DNA from: Syntrophaceae bacterium UBA7544
GTDB lineage: Bacteria; Desulfobacterota; Syntrophia; Syntrophales; Smithellaceae
Reading direction: 5' to 3'
Length of the DNA: 6,401 nucleotides
Assembly (NCBI GenBank): GCA_002479215.1
Contig: DLME01000280.1
Coordinates: 11,655-18,055 of the forward strand
A program made the position numbers and the translations under genes. Position 1 is the stretch's first letter, and the number at the start of each line of letters is the position of its first letter. The notes under the pieces were generated by a model that was given only the letters and a program-made list of their open reading frames with translations, did not search any database and was not told the origin of the DNA. Below, one piece after another: positions 1-5,538 of the stretch.

Positions 1-31
1 AACAAAAATAGCGCTTTGATTTAAAATTGGT
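1..31 (-). repeat. Partial copy of a dispersed intergenic repeat (copy 1)
   Basis: Read on the minus strand, this stretch begins CCAATTTTAAATCAAAGCGC and continues TATTTTTGTT up to the window edge. It matches the left end of the well-preserved repeat at 3663-3691 almost base for base; the differences are one extra A and one substitution. The rest of the element lies outside the window to the left. It sits about 30 bp upstream of the meaB start and points away from that gene. Seen directly in the sequence; its identity as a member of the same family rests on about 30 aligned bases. Confidence 0.7.
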
Positions 32-61
32 ATAGAAGCTCCTTTTAAACGGCAATTAAAT

Positions 62-1036
62 ATGGATGCTACCATAAAAAAAATCTGTGGCGGCGATGTC
101 CGTCTGGCTTCCCGCCTCATCAGGGATATTGAAGATAAGATTCCGGAAGCCAAGGCAAAAATCAAAAAGCTTTACGCGTATACCGGCAAATCTTTCATCA
201 TTGGAATAACCGGCGCGCCGGGAGCGGGGAAAAGCACACTTACCGATGCTCTCATTACCGAATTGCGCAAAAAAAATAAAACCATCGGCGTGCTGGCCGT
301 CGATCCGACGAGCCCCTTCACCGGCGGCGCGATTTTGGGCGATAGAATCCGCATGCAGCGCCATGCCGAAGATCCCGGAGTTTTTGTCCGGTCGCTGGCT
401 ACACGCGGCGCGCTGGGAGGCCTATCCCAGGCCGCGGGCGATGCCATTCACGTTATGGAAGCAATGGGCAAAGATATAATTATTGTCGAAACCGTCGGTA
501 TCGGTCAGCAGGAAATCGATATTATCAATCACGCGCACAGCGTTGTTGTCGTTCTTGTTCCCGGAATGGGCGATGAAATTCAAACGATGAAAGCCGGATT
601 AATGGAAATAGCCGATGTCTTTGTCGTGAACAAAGCTAATCGCGCCGGCGCTAAACAATTGCAAATGGAATTGACCTCGATGCTCAATTTATCGTCCAAA
701 GCCGCCGCCGGCTGGCGGCCGCCTATTGTGATGATTGGCGATGCTTTTGAGCCGGCCACATTTGCCGAGAATACCGCGGAGCTCGCGCAAAAAATCGAGG
801 AGCACCATATTTATCTACAACAAAGCGGCAAGCTCACAGAGAGGATGCACCGCAAAGCGATGGCGGAAATCAACGACGCGCTGAGCGCCTGTCTTCTGGA
901 GCCGGTTTTAAGCTCGCTTGCCGGCAGCGGTGAACTGGAGAGCTTTGCCGAAAAAATAAGAAACAGAAAAGCCGATCCTTATTCCGTGGCGGAAGAAATC
1001 ACTCAAAAGTTTTTTAAAAAGCAGGGTAAAAAATGA
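62..1036 (+). CDS. meaB: MeaB/ArgK-family GTPase, chaperone of a B12-dependent acyl-CoA mutase
   Basis: 324-residue cytoplasmic P-loop GTPase of the G3E/SIMIBI class, normal length for MeaB. By family knowledge, MeaB binds methylmalonyl-CoA mutase (or a relative), gates adenosylcobalamin loading and protects the mutase from inactivation. Visible motifs: Walker A GAPGAGKST at residues 51-59; DPTSPF at 81-86 followed by GDRIRM at 93-98; ETVGIGQQE at 143-151, the family's switch region; and a G4 motif NKAN at 190-193 where NKxD is expected. The C-terminal part (about 230-324) is helical-looking and contains a DPYSVAEEI stretch. The ATG at 62 is chosen because the family's N-terminal helix begins there, although no good Shine-Dalgarno sequence precedes it. 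The stop overlaps the cobO start (ATGA), so the two are probably translationally coupled. The mutase gene is not visible. Family assignment is firm; the exact client mutase is unknown. Confidence 0.93.
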   Translation: MDATIKKICGGDVRLASRLIRDIEDKIPEAKAKIKKLYAYTGKSFIIGITGAPGAGKSTLTDALITELRKKNKTIGVLAVDPTSPFTGGAILGDRIRMQRHAEDPGVFVRSLATRGALGGLSQAAGDAIHVMEAMGKDIIIVETVGIGQQEIDIINHAHSVVVVLVPGMGDEIQTMKAGLMEIADVFVVNKANRAGAKQLQMELTSMLNLSSKAAAGWRPPIVMIGDAFEPATFAENTAELAQKIEEHHIYLQQSGKLTERMHRKAMAEINDALSACLLEPVLSSLAGSGELESFAEKIRNRKADPYSVAEEITQKFFKKQGKK

Positions 1037-1650
1037 AGACCACAAAAAGCAAAAAAAGATCTGTTTCCAAAACGGTCAGGAAAAAGAAATCTCCGGTCGT
1101 AAAAAAAGTTAAAAAGACTGCCGTTAAAACAGCTAAGGGCTTGGTTATAGTTATCACAGGCAACGGCAAGGGAAAAACAACTGCCGCTTTCGGCCAAGCG
1201 CTGCGCGCGGTCGGGCAAGGTTATCGAGTTTTTGTTTTGCAATTTATGAAGGGAAGAAAATACGGCGAATTCATCGCCGCGGAAAAATATCTTCCCCATT
1301 TAACCATCCGCATGTCCGGTTTAGATAGCTTCGTTATGCGCGATAATCCCGCGGCCATTGATATCGAATTGGCGCAAAAAGGTCTGGCTGCGGCCCAAAA
1401 AGCAATCAACAGTGGCAAATATGACATGGTCATCCTCGACGAAATCAATGTGGCGCTGGATTTTAAACTTATCGCTCTGCCAGATGTCATCGAGTTGATT
1501 AAAAATAAACCACCCACACTCGACCTCATCTTAACCGGCCGCTACGCCCCGCCGGAAATAATTGGGCTGGCTGACACCGTCAGCGAAGTCCAAGAAGTGA
1601 AACATCATTATAGTCTGGGCATTAAAGACCGAGCGGGAATCGAATACTAG
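1033..1650 (+). CDS. cobO: Cob(I)alamin adenosyltransferase, CobA/CobO/BtuR type, with lysine-rich N-terminal tail
   Basis: 205-residue enzyme expected to transfer the adenosyl group of ATP to cob(I)alamin or a corrinoid, giving adenosylcobalamin. Visible motifs: Walker A GNGKGKTT at 43-50, VLQFMKGRKYGE at about 68-79, the acidic LDEIN at 135-139, LTGRYAP at 167-173, and the typical C-terminus with EVKHHYSLGIKDRAGIEY at about 188-205. Length is normal for the family (roughly 170-205). Residues 1-36 are unusual: 14 lysines and two arginines, with no acidic residue. E. coli BtuR also has an N-terminal extension that helps cap the active site, but it is not this basic. The ATG at 1033 has an AGGG six bases upstream and overlaps the meaB stop. 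A TTG at 1141 would give only the core but lacks a usefully spaced ribosome site. Pairing with meaB suggests it supplies cofactor to the same mutase. Confidence 0.92.
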   Translation: MKTTKSKKRSVSKTVRKKKSPVVKKVKKTAVKTAKGLVIVITGNGKGKTTAAFGQALRAVGQGYRVFVLQFMKGRKYGEFIAAEKYLPHLTIRMSGLDSFVMRDNPAAIDIELAQKGLAAAQKAINSGKYDMVILDEINVALDFKLIALPDVIELIKNKPPTLDLILTGRYAPPEIIGLADTVSEVQEVKHHYSLGIKDRAGIEY

Positions 1651-1651
1651 T

Positions 1652-1765
1652 CCCAATTCCAAATCAAAGCGCTCTCTGTGTTGGACTCGTCATCGTCTCC
1701 TTAATGTATGTTACTTATACGCCTCCGTCGCCGACTCCTCGTAAGCCTTGCTATTATTGACCGCC
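1652..1765 (+). repeat. Diverged copy of the dispersed repeat (copy 2), directly after cobO
   Basis: Starts CCCAATTCCAAATCAAAGCG two bases after the cobO stop. It then follows the full copy at 3660-3784 through shared blocks: GCGCT, GTTGG, CTCGTC, TCCT, GTATGT, TACGCCTC and GTCGCC. Small indels and many substitutions separate the two. The centre keeps an imperfect GTAT/ATAC pairing around a short loop. The right end is poorly preserved and no clear right terminal inverted repeat is visible, so the end coordinate is approximate. No reading frame in it looks coding. Because it abuts the stop codon, it probably forms the 3' untranslated end of the meaB-cobO transcript and may shape transcript ending or stability; that role is inferred. 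Confidence 0.65.
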
Positions 1766-2175
1766 TTTTTAAAAGGAAAACATTTAACCGGGAGTAGCAA
1801 CCTTATATTTTACGCTGCCTTCAACACACACAAGATAAGGCGGCTTCCTGAGAGCAATTAGACTTCGTTTGACTCGATTGTTTCTTATGGTAATCCGTAG
1901 TACCTCTCATCAATAAATTTTCGAATTCGATTAACAGGCAGGACTTTTAATAGTAATAATTAAAGACAGGGCTGGAATACAACACGTTCAGGCCGCACAG
2001 TTCTTTAAATTACCGTCCTCCAGCACCAGAGGCGTACCTGAATTGAGAAATAAAGAATGGCTGAACTCTAACTTAACATGTGGTACAAATATCAGAGGCA
2101 GGTCATTTCAGACCTCATTTGTCCAAAACCATTTAAAAACATACAGTTGACGATATTAAATTTTACACAAAAAAC
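1766..2175. other. Non-coding, AT-rich intergenic stretch between copy 2 and the binding-protein promoter
   Basis: I see no credible gene here on either strand: no reading frame with a start codon, ribosome site and recognisable protein. Contents are a GCTGCCTT/AAGGCGGC inverted repeat at 1814-1844; a short AGGTC/GACCT hairpin at 2100-2115; and a start-less open frame at 1935-2150 whose translation includes IKDRAGIQH, similar to the CobO C-terminus IKDRAGIEY. No tRNA, cobalamin riboswitch or other known structured RNA is recognised by eye. Confidence 0.55.
1814..1844. other. Imperfect inverted repeat, possible hairpin
   Basis: GCTGCCTT at 1814-1821 can pair with AAGGCGGC at 1837-1844: seven Watson-Crick pairs and one G-U, with a 15-base AC-rich loop. 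No T-run follows on either strand, so it is not a standard intrinsic terminator. It lies about 165 bp downstream of cobO. A functional role is unproven and chance is possible. Confidence 0.3.
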
Positions 2176-2202
2176 TTGACAGCACCTAATTATTATTACA
2201 TA
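2176..2202 (+). promoter_or_regulatory. Candidate sigma-70-type promoter for the substrate-binding protein gene
   Basis: A perfect -35 hexamer TTGACA lies at 2176-2181. The best -10 candidate is TACATA at 2197-2202, giving a 15-base spacer that is shorter than the ideal 17. At 17-base spacing the hexamer is the poorer CATAGG. The surrounding sequence is very AT-rich, as is usual for promoters. Transcription would begin near 2209, leaving a leader of about 40 bases before the ATG at 2252. The -35 box is convincing; the -10 box is not certain. Confidence 0.45.
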
Positions 2203-2240
2203 GGTTTTTATATTAAAATGAAGTTACATTCAATTCAAAG

Positions 2241-2248
2241 AAGGAGGG
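2241..2248 (+). promoter_or_regulatory. Strong ribosome binding site for the binding-protein gene
   Basis: AAGGAGGG precedes the ATG at 2252, with four bases between AGGAGG and the start codon. It is the strongest Shine-Dalgarno sequence in the window and fixes the start of the secreted protein. A strong site fits a binding protein that usually outnumbers its membrane partners. Confidence 0.8.
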
Positions 2249-2251
2249 AAC

Positions 2252-3538
2252 ATGAAACTTTTTAAGATGGTTGGTTGCTTAGCAGTATTAGTAGCAGCGT
2301 TGTTCTTTTGGTGTAACAGTAGTCAGGCCAAGGATGTAGTTATTGGCTTTACTGCCCCTTTAAGTGGACCGGCTGCGGAATATGGCCTGAATTGTGCGAG
2401 CGGGTTGGATATGGCCGTCAAACAAATTAATAAGACCGGTGGAATCAAGATTAAAGGCAAGACGTATAATTTAAAGCTGGTAAAGCTTGATGACGGGATG
2501 GATCCCACTCGGGCAGTCACCAATTCACGACGGTTGCAGGAGCAAGATCATGCGGTCGCCATATTCAGCCCTATTACTGCTTCACAATATGCCATGATGA
2601 CCATCAACCGGGAAAAAGGTCATGAATTCATAGTGATGGCTTATACCAGCTCCCCGGCTTTATCAAAACAGGGTAATGAATTGACAGTCACTATTCCGCC
2701 GACATTCAGCATCTATGCGGAGGTCGAAGCCAAATGGGCCTATGCCAAGGGTTATCGCCGGGCAGGCGTTATCGTGACCAATGAAGTTTATGGCGTGGAA
2801 TGGACGGACTTCTTCTCGAAATACTTCACAAAATTGGGAGGCGAGATCACAGCCGTAAAGCCCGCTAATATGTATACGGAAACGGATTTTTCTGCGCAAA
2901 TTAGCGCCATATTGGCCACCAAGCCCGACGTCATGCTGGTCGGTGGGCCTTCGGCAACGTCGGCTCTCATGGTCGAACAGGCCAGAAACCTGGGATATAA
3001 AGGTGCATTTTGCTTTATTGATCAGGCACAAATAGACCAAATGGCTAACGTCCTCAAGGGCTATCAGCTGATGTATAACAGTATAGCCGTGGGTACGGTG
3101 GTAGATCTTCCCGCTGCTATCACTCCCTGGTTTGTAAAGACATTCAAAGAAAATTATAAAGGAATGTATACTTGGGAAGTCGCTTTGCATTACGGTGCCG
3201 CATTGGCCGTCGCCCGGGCGGTTCAGGCAGCCGGCTCAACTGATGTTCTGGCCATAAGAAAAGCTTTCCCGAAGGCTTATCCGCTCCTCGGCGACCAAGT
3301 TCCGGCGCAGGTTCACGGGCTCACGTCTGATGGGCGGCAACTTATGCTGTGTTCTACCCAGACGATTAATCAGGACGGAAAATTAGAAAGGCCGATATTG
3401 GAAGTCTGGTGGCCAAAGACCAAAAAGGAATTCAATGCTGTAGTAAAGCTAGGTCAGAGAACATTAGGAGTATCAACGGATCCTAATATTCCTCCTGTGG
3501 AATGGGTATGGATGGAAGCAGAGGACTATCGAAAGTAA
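2252..3538 (+). CDS. ABC transporter substrate-binding protein, branched-chain amino acid (LIV/HAAT) type
   Basis: 428-residue secreted protein of the periplasmic binding protein family Peripla_BP_6 (LivJ-like). Residues 1-26 form a signal peptide: basic start (K2, K5), a hydrophobic core to about residue 20, and an SQA cleavage site giving a mature protein starting KDVVIGF. There is no proper lipobox (the cysteine follows FFW), so a free periplasmic protein is likely. Family hallmarks: IGFTAPLSGPAAEYG at 31-45, GGIKIKG with DDGMDP at 63-84, the ligand-lobe region SPITAS at 106-111 and YTSSPALS at 131-138, and TDFSAQISAILATKPDVMLV at 211-230 followed by GG. The C-terminus is tryptophan-rich (EVWWP; VEWVWMEAEDYRK). 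It has its own promoter and is followed by a strong hairpin, so it is probably monocistronic, although it faces the livMGF operon. The ligand cannot be predicted: the family takes amino acids, amides, urea and aromatic acids. Confidence 0.9.
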   Translation: MKLFKMVGCLAVLVAALFFWCNSSQAKDVVIGFTAPLSGPAAEYGLNCASGLDMAVKQINKTGGIKIKGKTYNLKLVKLDDGMDPTRAVTNSRRLQEQDHAVAIFSPITASQYAMMTINREKGHEFIVMAYTSSPALSKQGNELTVTIPPTFSIYAEVEAKWAYAKGYRRAGVIVTNEVYGVEWTDFFSKYFTKLGGEITAVKPANMYTETDFSAQISAILATKPDVMLVGGPSATSALMVEQARNLGYKGAFCFIDQAQIDQMANVLKGYQLMYNSIAVGTVVDLPAAITPWFVKTFKENYKGMYTWEVALHYGAALAVARAVQAAGSTDVLAIRKAFPKAYPLLGDQVPAQVHGLTSDGRQLMLCSTQTINQDGKLERPILEVWWPKTKKEFNAVVKLGQRTLGVSTDPNIPPVEWVWMEAEDYRK

Positions 3539-3596
3539 TAAAGAGCCTTAGTAGTAAAAAAAATACCTTGAAAATTAGAATTGTTTAAATGTTTTG

Positions 3597-3630
3597 ATAC
3601 CCCGCCCTCCCTGGGCGGGGTATTCTATTA
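3597..3630 (+). terminator. Rho-independent-like terminator after the binding-protein gene
   Basis: ATACCCCGCCC at 3597-3607 pairs perfectly with GGGCGGGGTAT at 3613-3623, an 11-bp GC-rich stem with a five-base loop (TCCCT). The downstream tail TTCTATTATG is only moderately T-rich, so it is not an ideal U-tract. It lies about 60 bp after the stop codon at 3538. The minus-strand side lacks a T-run, so it would not be a good terminator for the opposing livF transcript, although the stem could still slow it. Confidence 0.75.
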
Positions 3631-3659
3631 TGTACTCAAATCAAACAAGAGGGAGTGTT

Positions 3660-3784
3660 ATTCCAATTTTAAATCAAGCGCTATCTTTGTTGGCGTCGTC
3701 GGCTTCCTCAACGTATGTACACACAATACGCCTCGTCGCCTCCTCCTGGCCGCCGCGATATCATCTTTGATTTAGAAATGGAAT
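3660..3784 (+). repeat. Well-preserved dispersed repeat with terminal inverted repeats (copy 3), about 125 bp
   Basis: The left end ATTCCAATTTTAAATCAA (3660-3677) is the imperfect inverse of the right end TTGATTTAGAAATGGAAT (3767-3784), with only two mismatches in 18. The centre has a CGTAT/ATACG stem (3712-3716 with 3726-3730) around a nine-base loop. The two arms between ends and centre are pyrimidine-rich on the same strand and resemble each other as direct repeats (GTCGTCGGCTTCCTC and CTCGTCGCCTCCTCC), so the element is not a simple full-length palindrome. It has no coding capacity. Related copies lie at 1-31 (partial) and 1652-1765. Best described as a non-autonomous, MITE-like or REP-like intergenic element; how it spreads is unknown. 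Confidence 0.8.
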
Positions 3785-4075
3785 TAGTAGTCTGTATCCG
3801 AAGCGAAATGTAAAACACTTTTGTCCAACTTGGGGGTGCAGTCCAGTTGCTGATTCGGGCAGGGATAAAGATTAGAAAAAAAGGGGAGTGACAAATATTC
3901 GCCAATACACGCGTGCAGGTAGTAGATTAATTGGGGTTAATGACTGGGGATCCGACAGCTGGATCCTAAAAGAAGGATCATTCGTAAGGCGGTTGAGTTA
4001 AAAAATTCTTCAGTAAGGTGGCATCCAGAAAATAGTTAAAATCGAAAAAAGCATGCTCTGACCAGACGCCGCTTT
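3785..4075. other. Non-coding gap between the repeat and the end of livF
   Basis: No convincing gene on either strand. It holds a short ATTAA/TTAAT inverted repeat at 3926-3941 and three GGATC units at 3948-3979. An A-run on the plus strand at about 4045-4050 (a T-run on the minus strand) lies shortly after the livF stop and follows the palindrome GCATGC. That could be a weak terminator for the minus-strand operon, but the stem is poor. Together with 3624-3659, which also holds nothing recognisable, this is the convergent intergenic space between the two transcripts. Confidence 0.5.
3948..3979. repeat. Three GGATC units spaced 13-14 bp apart, the first two forming a possible hairpin
   Basis: GGATCC at 3948-3953, GGATCC at 3961-3966 and GGATC at 3975-3979 start 13 and 14 bases apart. 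Because GGATCC is its own reverse complement, the first two can pair as a six-bp stem with a seven-base loop, and the second and third can pair on five bases. Any role, such as a transcript end for livF or a protein site, is speculative. Confidence 0.35.
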
Positions 4076-4780
4076 CTATGTACCCAGATATGCTTTTCTT
4101 ACTTTCTCATTATGCAGCAAGTCGCTGCTCAGGCCTTGCAGTACCAGGTGTCCATTTTCCAGAACATAACCGTGCCGTGTAATCATCAAAGCAATCAGGG
4201 CATTCTGCTCCGACAAGAATATAGTAATTCCCATGCTGTTGAGTTTGGTGATAACCTCGGCAATACTTTCGACGATCAACGGTGCCAATCCCATTGACGG
4301 TTCATCCAGAAGCAGCATCTCCGGCTTCGACATGAGCGCCCGCCCCACAGCCAGCATTTGTTGCTCGCCGCCGCTGAATGTTCCGGCCATTTGTTTATAC
4401 CGTTCCTTCAAAATCGGAAACAGGGTGTAAACTTGTTCCAGAGATTCCTGAATTCCTTTTTTGTCTTTGCGACGAAAAGCGCCGAGCATCAGATTCTTAT
4501 ATACCGGAAGCTGCGGGAACAATTGACGGCCTTCCGGGCAGAGAGACAAACCTTTTCCCACAATCTTAAAAGCCGGGATATGGCCGATAGACTCACCCTT
4601 GAACTCTATTGTTCCCTGGTGAGGATGCAAAACACCGGCAATTGTGCGGAGCAATGAAGTCTTTCCTGCTCCGTTTCCGCCCAGCAGTGCCACAAAATCA
4701 CCTTCTGCAATCTCCAGCGAGACGTCATGTATTACCTGGTGCTCACCGATCATAGTGCTTACATTTTTAAGTCTAAGCAT
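4076..4780 (-). CDS. livF: Branched-chain amino acid type ABC transporter ATP-binding protein LivF
   Basis: 234-residue cytoplasmic ATPase, normal length for LivF. It pairs with LivG to drive an importer of the LIV/HAAT class. Visible motifs: Walker A GGNGAGKT at 34-41; the Q-loop region around PEGRQLFPQL at 82-91, typical of LivF; ABC signature FSGGEQQ at 135-141; Walker B MLLLDEPS at 155-162 followed by the D-loop MGLAP; and SEQNA at 190-194, where LivF proteins usually carry glutamine in place of the switch histidine. The ATG overlaps the last eight bases of livG, and AGGAAG lies eight bases upstream of it inside the livG end, so coupling with livG is likely. It is the last gene of the operon in this window. 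The substrate is undetermined; related systems carry amino acids, urea, amides or aromatic acids. Confidence 0.93.
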   Translation of the reverse strand: MLRLKNVSTMIGEHQVIHDVSLEIAEGDFVALLGGNGAGKTSLLRTIAGVLHPHQGTIEFKGESIGHIPAFKIVGKGLSLCPEGRQLFPQLPVYKNLMLGAFRRKDKKGIQESLEQVYTLFPILKERYKQMAGTFSGGEQQMLAVGRALMSKPEMLLLDEPSMGLAPLIVESIAEVITKLNSMGITIFLSEQNALIALMITRHGYVLENGHLVLQGLSSDLLHNEKVRKAYLGT

Positions 4781-5537
4781 TCTTTTTTCTTCCTAAATAT
4801 GCTTCGATAACCTCGGGATTCTCTGCAACTTCCGCCGGTAGTCCCTCGGCAATTTTTCGTCCATAGTTTAAAACAACAATCCGGCTGGCCAAGTCCATAA
4901 TCATCCGCATCTTATGTTCGATCAGGCAAATCGTGATTCCGGTCTGATTAATTTTCCTAATTAACCGGGTAATCTCATTAGTATCCTCCTGAATGAGACC
5001 TGCTGTGGGTTCATCGAAAAGGATCAGTCCGGGGTTGCTGGCCAAAGCGATACCGATGGACAGGCGCCGCTGTTCGCCCTGAGATAGAGTCGATACAAAA
5101 TCAAAAGCTTTATTTCCCAAGCCGACGAAATCCAGCATTTCGATGATCCTGGCCTCCATTTTAGCCTTATCCGCTTTCCATTGCGCATTATGGAAGATAG
5201 TTCCCCAGAAACCGCTGACGGCGAGTTTTTGAAAACCGAGAGCCAGATTATCCACGACCCTCAACTCATCGAAAAGCGCAGTAAGTTGAAATGTCCGGGC
5301 GATGCCTCTGCGGGAAATGGCATTGGCCTTTAAACTGGTAATATTCTCTTCCTGACAAATGATCTTTCCCGATGTCGGTAGATGCAATCCGCTGATCAGG
5401 CTGAAAACAACCGACTTACCCGCACCGTTGGGACCGATAATGGCGAGAATTTCACCCTTCATTATCTCGAAGCTTACATTATTGACGGCTATTGTGCCCC
5501 CAAAATTCTTGACCAGATTATCAGCTTTTAACAGCAC
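4773..5537 (-). CDS. livG: Branched-chain amino acid type ABC transporter ATP-binding protein LivG
   Basis: 254-residue ATPase, the standard LivG length. Visible motifs: the N-terminal NFGGTIAVNNVSFE at about 11-24; Walker A GPNGAGKS at 35-42; the Q-loop in RTFQ at 81-84, characteristic of LivG; signature LSQGEQRR at 151-158 (the family more often has LSYGxQ); Walker B LILFDEP at 171-177; and the switch histidine in EHKM at 207-210. The C-terminal extension after the ATPase core, with NYGRKIAEGLPAEV and NPEVIEAYLG, is also typical. The start codon is GTG at 5537: an in-frame TAG lies four codons upstream, so nothing longer is possible, and AGTAGGT sits seven bases before it. The gene starts one base after the livM stop and overlaps livF by eight bases, so the three are almost certainly one transcript. 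Confidence 0.93.
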   Translation of the reverse strand: MLLKADNLVKNFGGTIAVNNVSFEIMKGEILAIIGPNGAGKSVVFSLISGLHLPTSGKIICQEENITSLKANAISRRGIARTFQLTALFDELRVVDNLALGFQKLAVSGFWGTIFHNAQWKADKAKMEARIIEMLDFVGLGNKAFDFVSTLSQGEQRRLSIGIALASNPGLILFDEPTAGLIQEDTNEITRLIRKINQTGITICLIEHKMRMIMDLASRIVVLNYGRKIAEGLPAEVAENPEVIEAYLGRKKNA

Positions 5538-5538
5538 T

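Noticed and set aside
2147..2175. A second promoter with -35 TTGACG at 2147-2152
   Set aside because: No acceptable -10 box lies 16-18 bases downstream; the TTGACA at 2176 is better placed.
1651..2251. A cobalamin riboswitch or other B12-responsive element near cobO and the binding-protein gene
   Set aside because: No B12-box-like conserved core or matching set of stems is visible in the gap, and the genes' order does not require one.
2663..3190. A 175-codon minus-strand reading frame
   Set aside because: It is antisense to the middle of the binding-protein gene, which is clearly coding; its translation shows no family features.
3581..3775. A 64-codon plus-strand reading frame spanning the terminator and most of the repeat
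   Set aside because: It runs through the terminator hairpin and is mostly the repeat itself. It has no ribosome site and no recognisable protein, so it is a by-product of the repeat.
1652..3784. A CRISPR array
   Set aside because: The repeat copies are about 125 bp, few, diverged and about 2 kb apart with genes in between; there are no regular spacers or cas genes.
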